64,000 bases of DNA, taken from assembly GCA_947561715.1 (NCBI GenBank), contig OX387199.1, positions 3,911,001-3,975,000 on the forward strand, read 5' to 3'. Under the pieces are notes generated by a model, which was given only the letters and a program-made list of their open reading frames with translations, was not told the DNA's origin and did no database searches. This DNA comes from Ascidia mentula. Its lineage: Eukaryota > Chordata > Ascidiacea > Phlebobranchia > Ascidiidae. Positions 47,521 to 58,286 of the stretch are shown one piece after another (within the stretch, counting starts at the first letter, position 1; each line of letters begins with the position of its first letter). The position numbers and the translations under genes were made by a program.

Positions 47521-48872
47521 TTTATAGAACGTTGCTGAGCTATCGTAACTTTCAAGTTTTCGTTTGTTGCTCAGCTTGTGTTTGTTTCGTTCTGAAAACG
47601 TAAAACCTTTTCCCAGTAGTAGACGGAAACGGATAACCAATACACAATTGCTGTTGAGTTAAAACTCTGTACCTTGACATTGGAGCTACATCATTTATTG
47701 AATTGGCTTTAATTGGTGCGTATAAAGTACCATGCCGGACATAATCATAGTGTACAATATAATTTTTTTTTTTGAAATCATACACTAACACCTTGTAACC
47801 ATTGCCAATAACCGCAACTTTTAAGGTTTTCAAATATATAATATCAATAGCTACTGTTTATATCACGGTGCGATTACTATAGTGGAATGAAGTATGTAGA
47901 AAGGGCACATACACAAAAGGGTTTAATGTGAGATTGGCCCATCATGAAGCCTCACCCTATATTCTGCGTGAAAGGGGCTTGATATTTTCTTTAAACATTG
48001 GCGGTTGGCAAGTGAAAACAAAAAGATTCAGTCCCATATAGTTCGAAACCTGATTTTTAAAGCTATTGGTATACACTTTAGAATTGGAAACATGTTTTCC
48101 TTGCTGTAAGCAGAAACAACCAATACACTAATTCGCTAAAAAGTAAACGGAGAAAAATACGGGAAAAGGAAACGTTTATTGTCCACGTTGCCCTAACCGT
48201 GTGTCTGAATGGTTGGATGAACGTGCGTCAGGAACTGGGGTTCAAAAACTCGTCGAGAACACGGAAAGTTTTCAAAAAGGCCATGTTTTTGCCGCGAAAG
48301 TGCTACGGATCAATTGTCAGCGAAAAGTATACACTGAAAATCGCCCAAGCGTAGCTTTTAGGTAGAAGTGCCTGATGGTGGTCCCTTCATATCGGTACGA
48401 TTAGGAGGAAAGTCGGTTCGCGTATCGCGTGTACACAAAAAACAAATATTCGAAGATACAAATATTCGACAACAGCAAATCAACGTCGTAGGATTTGTAA
48501 TGATTTCCACAAAAGGTTGTGTTTCCTTCTACTAAAGATTTAAATTTAATTAGGTTCACAGGCTTTTTTTGTGGGTTTAAAGCTCACTGGTAGAATTTTT
48601 CAGAATTCGCTCCATGAAATGGTGTGTTCTACAAAAAAAGTTTATCCTGGTTTTCCCGCAGAATTTCAAAGAAAACTCGTTGGCGTAAATAATAATGTGG
48701 AAAAACGTAACCTAAGTAAATCAAAATTTTTGGATGTGCAAAGGGTGCGGTTGCTGGCAATTTTGCCTTTGTGTTCCTCTTCGCCCCAACTTCCAAGTGC
48801 ACTGTTTTTTATGCTTCTCTGCTTCTGCATCACGATGATTGCGAAATAAAAAGCACATACGTGAACGATAAA

Positions 48873-48985
48873 CTTCCACGCCGGGATTTGAACCCAGGAA
48901 ATCCTGGACACGAATCCCGGTCAGCTTTTTTTTAGGTATATACAGGTCGGGCGCTGGGTCAATGCTGCCAACCACCCACCAAGTC
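48873..48985 (-). repeat. tRNA-derived SINE (unit 1)
   Basis: Complement of the SINE at 36905, with the GGTTCAAATCC B box and TTGGCAGCATTGACCCAGCG box A region. Confidence 0.6.
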
Positions 48986-49136
48986 CAACTATACTCACGC
49001 CGTAAGTCGAGTACTTTACGTTATGTTGCTTCAAGTGGCTAAAAATATATGCGTCATTCCTGGCAGTGCGTTGTCACAACACTTTTATTTCGCCACGAAA
49101 CAAAATGTTAGTCGCTATCAAAGATTTGCTTAAACG

Positions 49137-49260
49137 GGTGTATCTGGGTTGGCGGCTACGAGGAGGACGGGGTTTGCTGTTGGAGACATTAAAGGTGGAT
49201 ATGTGAATTGGAACTTCGGGTGCCATTCTTTCTCTGACGAATCCATAACGGACAGACATC
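49137..49260 (+). pseudogene. Relic of a four-helix family last exon (unit 1)
   Basis: Reads GLAATRRTGF then GDIKGGYVNWNF, resembling the TM3 exon of A/A' (GLVATAMAGF, then EDFKGANLGTNF). About 37 bases present in unit 2 are deleted here, destroying TM4. No acceptor AG. Confidence 0.55.
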
Positions 49261-50326
49261 AACCGGACAGACAGCTACAGGGCGTATGATGATGACTAAT
49301 GCACCAATGGCTTATTTTAACATAAGTGTAACGATCGCTATATTAACGTTATTAATTATAATTTCCTTTGTTTTGGGTCCCTTTAAAACATAAACATGTG
49401 GCAATTGTTGTCAATCGCCGACTCAATATCTATAATATGCTGCAACATACAGCGCAAACTCTTGGTAACTGTGAAATACATATTACAAAGACAAGAATGA
49501 CAAGCGGTGAGAGCAAGTGTATGCAAGAAAGTGGCTATATGACACTACTCGTTAAAACCGGTCGTGAACAAGTCGTGGCCTTGTTAATCTGCTGACAGTT
49601 TGAAACTATCTTATTTTATTTGGCCTTACGTAGATTTGACCTTCCCCAACCCGAAGGACCATCGTGATGCTGAAAATGTCTCAGAAAGGTTCCGCATTAT
49701 GAATTATTAATCCCATTTCTATTTATTTCCGTAAAATCAGGCAGGTCGGCAAATTGTGGGAGAAAGATTTTTCCATTTTGGTCGGTGAAAACCAGAGCAT
49801 GCAGTTACTTTTGTCGTATATGTAAATGGACGACAATCGATTTAAACGCAATGTAATGGATTTATGAGCAAAACGTCCATGCGATCGCCGTTTAGCGATT
49901 CTAACCATTGTGCAAAGTTGAATCTCACCGCTGCAATTAACATACAATCTACTGCAATATACAAATACAAACAAAACAGCCGAGGTGAAAATGGTATTTT
50001 AATATTCCAATACGAAAATATGCAGGTGTTTTCCTTAGGGCAGAATTGCCGACAATGTTCTTGTCAGCTAATCAATACTTGCTTATCAGTGATTATGATG
50101 CGCGGACGGGCTTTGGGAGCAAAGGGCCTGTCTGTAGGAGATAAGTAACGTTCCTGGAACATAACAGCTATTCGTGTGAGGGTAAAGTCTTGACTTCGCT
50201 TAGTTTTTAAACTGTAAATTGCTTTTGCAGTTAGCAATTGTAACTTAGTACTTCTTCGAGGATGTTGGCAAAATTATAGGAAAATAAGCGTTTCCTTTTG
50301 CAAATGAAGTGCCCAGAATTAAACTC

Positions 50327-52734
50327 ATGGCCAATTTGCAAGTCAAGGTTGGTCTGGTTGCTTCATCGTTGTTGCAGTTTGTTTCAACCCTCACAGCGTT
50401 CGCTTTACCCGAGTTTTTCGTTGGAAGAATTACGAGGTGAGTGAAGTTGATATTTGAAATAAAAACTTTGTAATGTAGTTTGTCATTGGCCCAAATTGAA
50501 AATCTACGACTGGATGTTGATTGGTGCTGGACATGCACGTAAGCGTGTTGTTGACGATTTTCGGTGCATTTGGGAAGTAATTTACTGCGAAGTTCGAAAC
50601 CATACTTTGTTGCAGAATGGACGCCGAAAGATTTTTGCGTTCTGTGACCCAGAGCCCTGAAAACTTCAACGCAAGCGTTTCGGTCCACATCGGTTTGTTT
50701 GAAAGTTACATTGAAGGAGGGTACGACGGAAGGTTGCGCGAAGGTGATTCGCAATTCATTTCCTGGCAAATCTATAGGTAGCACACATTTACCTAACTAC
50801 GTATAATTACACACTGACACATGGATGTACAACGCAGTGCACGGAAGAGGTCTAAAACATGAGCTCGTTTTCACCAATAGAATGATAGAAAGTGTCTGCT
50901 GTTGTTTTAGATCCAACAACTTCAAATAAAACTTTGTAAGACACCACCCTGAAAAAGGGCACACATATGTTTGACACGCGATAGATGGTGCACAACAAAA
51001 ATTCCACACAGCATCACTGTTTGAATTGTATACCCCTTGCTCATTGACACATCTACAAGCACACAAAACGGGGGCAGATGGTTCTATATTTGGGAACACA
51101 ACCCTCTTCGAGATCATCAATCAAACTGGTCTCATGCTTGTCTGTATTGCCTGCACGTTGTCGCTTTCCTTATCAACGCTCCGACCAGAGTCAACACATC
51201 GAAGTAAATGTTTAAGTTATGGGCTACCCATTATCACCATGGTTTACGTGCGCTAATATTTACTACCCATTAACATCGTATAAAAAAAAACACTGGAAAC
51301 ATTTTGGAAGAAAATGATTTATTAACTTTACAATATGTAAGCGAGCTTACAATAATCGTTACACAAAAAAAAATATTTATGCTGAGGTGAAAATTTTCGG
51401 TCATTCTAACTATACAATTTGGACAGCTGTTACCAGTGCTGCTGTGAACACATCTGTCGATATTTTAATAGGTGTTTTTTTTGAAACATTGCATGTTTTT
51501 ACATAACTGACCAGCGCTAATTCGGGAACACTTGTCAGTTAATCAATGCTTGCTTTCCAGTAAATTTGATGTGCTACGGGCCTTCACTAACGGTACAAGA
51601 AAAGGCTTTGATTGTCTGTAGGGGACCAGATATACAGCGCCATGTGTGTTGCACGTTGCAACAAAACTAAAGATTTTGTTCATTTTACTTGTATGGTATT
51701 CTGCACAGCTCTAGTTTTCACATTTCAATTTCTTGTGCAATTTCCGCTTTGAGGCAATAAGTTCTGTATCCTGGAGAAAGTGTATTCGAAATGTTTGAGT
51801 CTAGGAAAATCTAACTATGTAAAGATTTTTAAACCTCGTTGTGACACTTGTTTCATTGACAGGCCTTGCACCGCTTCTATGCTGCGCACTTGCGTCATTG
51901 GTGGCAGCCGCCGTTTCTCTTATCTGCGCTGTGCAGGATATTTGGAAGTGCGTTGAGGAGGTGCAGGAAATTGAAGAAAAGCACAGTCTCGACATCGCAA
52001 TGCGACGATGTTGCAGCAAACATCTGCACGTGATGTTGCACGCCAATATTCTGTCGGGTCGGTCAACTACGTATGTATGTTATATTCGTGACCAGAACGT
52101 CTGCATACCCTCTTTTCACTCCAATCTTTTAACATTGGAGGAAAAGCTGCTGGCGGACTATTGTAGCTGGTGGCGGACTATTGTCATGAATTAAAAACGA
52201 TTTACTTAGATGCAAAAACTTAGAGATTAAAATTTTTGAATAGGAAAGTCGAAGCTAAGTTGTTGGACCTATAAAGTAGAGGTTTCAATGAACACAGCTG
52301 GGTTTATCATTAGTGCAACAATCCCTGATAGTGTCTTTCCTATTCTAAAAGTGGTTTATTTGAGTTGGATTCGTAACTATCGACAAATAAAGACTTTTAT
52401 TCAAATACAATCATACTCATTGTAATCAACCGTTTTTACCTCCTTGCTATTATTTCCATGCACTGTATATATTATTTTCAGTGCGTATACATTATACATT
52501 TCAGCTCTGTCCGGTGCGGCCGTCGTGACAATGGCTGCATTTACAGCCGGGGCCGTCCAGGGAATTGGACTGGGCGCAAGTTTTGTTTTGCAACTTGTTG
52601 CTCTTTCCCTTTGTGGCTTGACTCACGTCATAAAGTGCGCCACCGAGTGGAACAAAGAAAAAATAACAAGGGCGGGGAGTCCCCCGGTGATAAGGCAAAG
52701 CAAAGGCCGAAGACAAGCGGTTTCCAGTGCGTAA
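50327..52734 (+). CDS. Four-helix membrane protein, member B1
   Basis: Exons: 50327-50436, 50616-50743, 51060-51128, 51863-52057, 52505-52734; 732 nt, 243 residues. TM1 (LVASSLLQFVSTLTAFALPE), loop ending RLREG, a short third exon with N-glycosylation motifs (NTT, NQT), TM2 (LLCCALASLVAAAVSLICAV), an intracellular segment with VEEVQEIEEKHS and RRCCSK, TM3 (AAVVTMAAFTAGAVQGIGLG), TM4 (SFVLQLVALSLCGLTHVIK) and a basic tail ending AVSSA. Exon 1 is 110 nt as in member A; intron phases 2,1,1,1 are shared; DAERFL and REG align with DAKEFL and REG of A. Exon 2's donor (GAA G|GTGATT) was chosen over a later one because it restores this phase pattern. AATAAA at 52918. Not a recognised family; membrane location is inferred, function unknown. 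Confidence 0.7.
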
Positions 52735-52917
52735 CTCCAAGGAAAATGCGAACTCGTGCGTTACACAGTGGTAGCAAATCATGTGCCACTGATTCCAATT
52801 GTTTTTGTTTCTTTCTATTTAGTGCATTTTTTTGTTTGTAGGACAACTGTTTTGTGTGTCTGTGTTGTTTGTCCAAGCGAGTGGGTGAATGTTAGTGCCG
52901 AAGCCATTTTTACGCAA

Positions 52918-52923
52918 AATAAA
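52918..52923 (+). terminator. Poly(A) signal of member B1
   Basis: AATAAA about 180 bases after the B1 stop codon, kept at 60871 behind B2. Confidence 0.5.
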
Positions 52924-53753
52924 CAAAAAAAAACATTTTCATTCATACGATTTAAGGCAAATATTGGATTCACAACAAAGGTAGCCTCGAACTAGTCTAA
53001 ATAACTAAAGAGTGGTAACAATCCTTACCGTTTTATGTCCATGCGTCACCAAAAACAAAGAAACCTTTGCCAAGCTGTATCGAAATTATGGGCGGCACAA
53101 TTCCTACCACGAAATTCTAACTCACGTAACTAAAAAGTTTTGAGAACGACTTAAATGAGATAAAATGAAAAAAGTTTGTTTACATTGAAGCCAAGACAAA
53201 AGAAAGGAGGAACAGAAACTAAGACAATAATATTTTCTGAGATGTTGTCCAACAAAATAGAGACATATCTTACAAAAAAGACAATATTCTCTAACCATAA
53301 GTCGATGACGTCCAATCAAATAGTTGATACTGATTGACAAAACACGTGACGTGCTTGCCGAGGTGTCAGTGCACAATGTTTACCATCAATAAACACTATA
53401 TTACCATCAATAAACGCTAGATCGATGTCAGGTAAAGGCATTTAGCAATTGGTTCATCCGAAATAGATTGGTGTTTTTTTATGTGTGCCCCCAGTGGTAA
53501 AGCGTGCGTGACAGACGTGAGGGTTTGAGGAAGGTTTGGGTCTGGAAGAATGCGTCAGTTGATTCCAGCAGAGGTGACAGCGCGGGTGCTTAATTTTCGC
53601 TGTATGTTAGATTGAAGTCTTAAAGTCGTTCATGGCAGTAAAGTTTTTGGACTAGGTAATGAAAGAAAATTTGAAATTCTTTGTTCTTATTTTGGACCAG
53701 GTAGCAATTTGTTTGATGGGCGTAGACTGTAGGACATGCATATCAACAACAAC
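52924..53753. other. Spacer between B1 and the sulfotransferase-like copy 1
   Basis: AT-rich, repeated in unit 2. 53385-53420 has two CCATCAATAAACRCTA blocks. No gene recognised; the minus-strand frame at 53122-53376 has no family features. Confidence 0.4.
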
Positions 53754-53894
53754 ATGACTTGTGCATTCGTATTGGGGGCATTACTGCTCACGACTCTGAC
53801 AATTATTTCCACGACTTCATACTACTTGTTCCTAACCTCTTATAAGACAAAAACAGCAGAACGCAAACGCAACCCCACAGAGGTCACCAGGTAG
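53754..53894 (+). pseudogene. Partial duplicate of sulfotransferase exon 1 (unit 1)
   Basis: Reads MTCAFVLGALLLTTLTIIST then TSYYLFLTSYKTKTAER, matching the signal-anchor and stem of the sulfotransferase exon 0.35 kb downstream, but stops after EVTR. It is either a vestige of a local duplication or an upstream ORF. Confidence 0.55.
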
Positions 53895-54100
53895 CACAGA
53901 AGCAGAAGCACCTTGTTTAGGAGAAGAATGCCGCATGTCAGACTTGTAGAAAGGCGGAACTAGTGAATGTATAGGACCTTGGTGGACATTGCCTCTTTGA
54001 GATAGTTTCATGTAACTTAATCGCAATTCTGTAGTTTTGGGTTTTCTATAGCATGGTAATACATTGTGTATAGCCACAGGGGGTGTAAGATAACAAAAAT

Positions 54101-55137
54101 TTGAGAACTGCTTGGAAACTTGTGGTGCTTTTCACCGCGTTAACAATTACTTTCACGACTTCATACTACTTGTTCCTAACCTCTTGTAAGACAAAAACAG
54201 CAGAACGCAGCCTTGCACCTCCACAGAGGTCACCAGGTCGCACAGAAGCAGTGATTTTGCTCACACAGAGACGCTCCGGATCCAGTGTTGTTGGGGAGAT
54301 TTTCAATCAACGAACTGACGTGTCATATTTCTACGAGCCCCTGCTGCCGTTCCCCGAGGCCCCGTGCGAATTGTTGCTCGAAGATCGACTGCAAGTGCTT
54401 CAGAAGATCGTTAACTGTCGTTTCGACTTGGAGGATCACTATGTGCGGGGTTCAACGTCAGCAAATGCACTGATAAACATGCACGGTACGTATATGACAA
54501 ATATTCAATTTTACCAAAAAACAACAACTTCTACCCAAAAATGTCTCCAAAACACGGAAAGCAAAAAAATAATGTTATTTCTAAGAAACAAGCCAGCATT
54601 TAAGATAGTTGGAGCAAAGACATCAATAAAATAAAGATATTTTTAAAAATAAGTTGCACTTAACGTCGTTGCCATAAAAAATGGACCATATTCACAGGTG
54701 AGGGTAAAATTTGCCTTGGTCATAAGGTAATATTTTCCTGGACAACAAAACAATGAAGGACCGTATGTTCCAATCATATAATCACACTCAAAGTCACAAG
54801 ATATTATCTATAAAAGGGACACATGAGTGGCTATTCTTTGGTGTAGCTGATATGGAGGTTGGGCTCAAAACATAATCAACCTCCATATATAAAAGCCGAG
54901 AACAAGATATGTAAAATATATCGATATTTCGTGAGCTGTAGACAGTGCATATTGTTTTGACCTATCCACCCGGAAAAAAAGATATGCTTTTCTGGTGGAA
55001 AAAAATACAGCCAGTTCCTCGGAAGAGATGCTGGACTTTGTAAACTCACCAAGGATGGCATTCATCAATGTCCAAGCCCGATAAACATGCAGAAGCTGTC
55101 ACAGCACTGTCGCCAGAGTCTACTACGTGCCATGAAG
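54101..55137 (+). pseudogene. Carbohydrate sulfotransferase-like gene, broken copy 1
   Basis: Exon 1 (54101-54485) matches copy 2 but begins with TTG where copy 2 has ATG. It is one base short (385 against 386 nt) because of a deletion in the GGGGTTCAAC run near 54450, shifting the frame. Exon 2 (remnant about 54973-55137, LGRDAGLCKLTKDG...LLRAMK) has lost its acceptor and first codons in a ~0.3-kb deletion. The PAPS-binding loop RRSGSSVVGEIFNQ is still readable. Three independent lesions make it a pseudogene. Confidence 0.8.
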
Positions 55138-55177
55138 GTAAATGACGCACTTTGAGTTTTTATTTTGTCATCAGTGG

Positions 55178-55660
55178 CTGAGCTCGAGTCCATGATAGTG
55201 GATATTAATAAACGTGTGACCACATCCCTGTTCACGGTCATGTATGCGTTGCAAGTCCTACTGCATTGTTGCAGCGATAGCTGTGAAGAAAGCTGCAAAT
55301 TCATGAGCAACAAACTGCGTCAGCTAGCGAAGTCCAACTACTCAAACGGTAAGTCGATGGTTATTGCGTGCGAGCTTTTGTCAGAAGGTAGGTTTTTCCG
55401 AAAGTTACCACGTTAAACTGTGACAGAACCCGTTTTTTTACATCATGATCCTTACTCACCAAACCCATTTTTACGAATTTGTTTCAACAGGTGTGTCTGG
55501 CTTTGTGGCTACGGCAATGACGGGGTTTGCTGCTGAAGACTTTTTAGGTGGATATTGGGGAGTGAATATCTATCTTCAGATCTTGGCAAACAGTTTATCA
55601 TGCGCCATTCACTACTTCAAAGCATCGATTAAATCACGCAAAGGGGATGAAGATGATTAA
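55178..55660 (+). pseudogene. Chimeric locus: sulfotransferase exon 3 fused in frame to four-helix member A'
   Basis: From about 55178 the frame reads LESMIVDINKRVTT, the third sulfotransferase-like exon, and passes without a break into SLFTVMYALQVLLHCC, the TM2 exon of family A, to a donor at 55349. The last exon, 55491-55660, gives TM3/TM4 (GVSGFVATAMTGFAAEDF...YLQILANSLSCAIHYF) and ends KGDEDD. TM1 and the extracellular loop are missing. An ATG at LES-MIVD could start a short three-helix protein; otherwise it depends on the broken sulfotransferase upstream. Open and spliceable, but probably not a normal family member. Confidence 0.65.
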
Positions 55661-56807
55661 ATTGGCTTTGGTTGGTGCACAAAAAGTGCCATGCCGGACA
55701 TAATCATTGTGTACAATATAATTTTTTTTTTTAAATCATACACTAACACTTTGTAACAATTGCCAATAAACGCAACTTTTAAGGTTTTCAAATATATAAT
55801 ATCAATAGCTACTGTTTATATCACGGTGCGATTACCATAGTGGAATGAAGTATGTAGAAAGGGCACATACTCAAAAGGGTTTAATGTGAGATTGGCCCAT
55901 GATGAAGCCTCACCCTAAACTCTGCGTAAACGGGTCTTGACATTTTCTTTAAACATTGGCGGTTGGCAAGTGAAAACAAAAAGATTCAATCCCATATAGT
56001 TCGAAACCTGATTTTTAAAGCTATTGGTATACACTTTAGAATTAGAAACATGTTTTCCTTGCTGTAAGCAGAAACAACCAATACACTAATTCGCTAAAAA
56101 GTAAACGGAGAAAAATACGGGAAAAGGAAACGTTTATTGTCCACGTTGCCCTAACAGTGCGTCTGAATGGTTGAATGAACGTACGTCAGGAACTGGGGTT
56201 CAAAAACGCCTCGAGAACACGGAAAGTGTTCAAAAAAATGCAACGGGTCAATTGTCAGCGAAAAGTATACACTGAAAATCGCCCAAGCGTAGCTTTTAGG
56301 TAGAAGTGCCTAATGGTTGTCCCTTCGTATAGGTACGATTAGGAGGAAAGTCGGTTCGCGTGCACACAAAAAACAAATATTCGAAGATACAAATATTCGA
56401 CAACAGCAAATCAACGTCGTAGGATTTGTAATGATTTCCACAAAAGGTTGTGTTTCCTTCTACTAAAGATTTTAATTTAATTAGGTTCACAGGCTTTTCT
56501 TGTGGGTTTAAAGCTTACTGGTAGCTTGAGTTTTTCACAATTCGCTCCATGAAAGGTTGTGTTCTACAAAAAAAGTTTTTCCTGGTTTTCCCGCAGAATT
56601 TCAAAGAAAACTCGTTGGCGTAAATAATAATGTGGAAAAACGTAACCTAAGTAAATCAAAATTTTTGGATGTGCAAAGGGTGCGGTTGCTGGCAATTTTG
56701 CCTTCGTGTTCCTCTTCGCCCCAACTTCCAAGTGCACTGTTTTTTATGCTTCTCTGCTTCTGCATCACGATGATTGCGAAATAAAAAGCACATACGTGAA
56801 CGATAAA

Positions 56808-56915
56808 CTTCCACACCGGGATTTGAACCCAGGAAATCCTGGACACGAATCCCGGTCAGCTTTTTTTCTAGGTATACAGGTTGGGCGCTGGGTCAATGCT
56901 GCCAACCAGCCACCA
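56808..56915 (-). repeat. tRNA-derived SINE (unit 2)
   Basis: Duplicate of the 48873 copy, with the same B box and box A-like sequence. Confidence 0.6.
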
Positions 56916-57072
56916 AGTCCAACTATACTCACGCCGTAAGTCGAGTACTTTACGTTATGTTGCTTCAAGTGGCTAAAAATATATGCGTCATTCCTGGCAA
57001 GATGCGTTGCCACAGCACTTTTATTTCGCCACGAAACAAAATGTTAGTCGCAACCAAAGATTTGCTTAAACG

Positions 57073-57213
57073 GGTGTGTCGGGGTTGGCGGCCACGAGGA
57101 CGACGGGGTTTGCTGTTGGAGACATTAAAGGTGGATATGTGAATTGGAACTTCGCCCTTCAAATTTGTACAGCCATAATGTCGGGTGGCATTCTTTCTCT
57201 GACGAATCCATAA
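57073..57213 (+). pseudogene. Relic last exon of a third four-helix paralog (unit 2)
   Basis: Open from a GTGTGTCGGGG start (A' exon: GTGTGTCTGGC) to TAA: VSGLAATRTTGFAVGDIKGG, then NWNFALQICTAIMSGGILSL. This covers TM3 and TM4 of the family, divergent from both A and B. The base before it is CG instead of AG, so the acceptor is lost, and no matching upstream exons were found. Confidence 0.6.
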
Positions 57214-58286
57214 CGGACGGACATCAACCGGACATACAGCTATCAGGGCATATGAGGATGACTAATGCACCAATGGCTTCTTTTAACATAAGTGTAACGA
57301 TCGCTATATTAACGTTATTAATTATAATTTCCTTTGTTTTGGGTCCCTTTATAACATAAACATGTGGCAATTGTTGTCAATCGCCGACTCAATATCTATA
57401 ATATGCTGCAACATACAGCGCAAACTCTTGGTAACTGTGAAATACATATTACAAAGACAAGAATGACAGCAAGCGGTGAGAGCAAGTGTATGCAAGAAAG
57501 TGGCTATGTGGCACTACTCGTTAAAACCGGTCGTGAACAAGTCGTGACCTTGTTTACCTGCTGACAGTTTGAAACTATCTTATTTTATTTGGCCTTACGT
57601 AGATTTTACCATCCCCAACCCGAAGGACCATCGTGATGCTGTAAATGTCTCAGAAAGGTTCCGCATTATGAATTATTAATCTCACTTCTATTTATTCTCT
57701 TAAAATCAGGTAGGTCGGTAAATTGTGGGAGAAAGATTTTGCCATTTTGGTCGGTGAAAACCAGAGCAGTTACTTTTGTCGTATATGTAAATGGACGACA
57801 ATCGATTTAAACGCAATGTAATGGATTTATGAGCAAAACATCCATGCGATCGCCGTTTAGCGATTCTAACCATTGTGCAAAGTTGAATCTCACCGCTGCA
57901 ATTAACATACAATCTACTGCAATATACAAATACAAACAAAACAGCCGAGGTGAAAATGGTATTTTGATATTCCAACATGAAAATATGCAGGTGTTTTCCT
58001 TTGGGCAGAATTGCCGACAATGTGCTTGTCAGCTAATCAATACTTGCTTATCAGTGATTATGATGCGCGGCCGGGCTTTGGGAGCAAAGGGCCTGTCTGC
58101 AGGAGATAAGTAACGTTCCTGGAACATAACAGCTACTCGTGTGAGGGTAAAGTCTTCACTTCGCTTAGTTTTTAAACTGTAAATTGCTTTTGCAGTTAGC
58201 AATTGTAACTTAGTACTTCTTCGAGGATGTTGGCAAAATTATAGGAAAATAAGCGTTTCCTTTTGCAAATGAAGTGCCCTAAACTC

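Larger units (their letters stand above)
47698..50326. other. Unit 1 spacer with SINE and a relic exon
   Basis: No intact gene seen. Several open frames here (for example 48571-48849, 49864-50148) are kept in both units, but high identity alone explains that. It carries the SINE at 48873 and the relic exon at 49137. Confidence 0.5.
46545..55223. repeat. Tandem segmental duplication, unit 1 (~8.7 kb)
   Basis: Runs from inside exon 4 of member A to inside the third sulfotransferase-like exon. Nearly all of it recurs about 7.94-7.97 kb downstream with few differences (for example 48666/56601, 50797/58757, 54101/62054). It contains B1, the relic exon and broken sulfotransferase copy 1. Confidence 0.85.
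55661..58286. other. Unit 2 spacer with SINE and relic exon
   Basis: Counterpart of 47698-50326. It holds the SINE at 56808-56915 and the relic exon at 57073; no intact gene is seen. Confidence 0.5.

Noticed and set aside
50245..50784. 179-codon minus-strand frame opposite member B1
   Set aside because: Antisense shadow of B1 exons 1-2; the plus strand has consistent splice sites and homology to member A.
45962..52734. Claudin, MS4A/CD20 or tetraspanin identity for the four-helix proteins
   Set aside because: No W-GLW-C-C, no MS4A TM1-TM2 pattern, no CCG in the large loop; topology alone is not enough.
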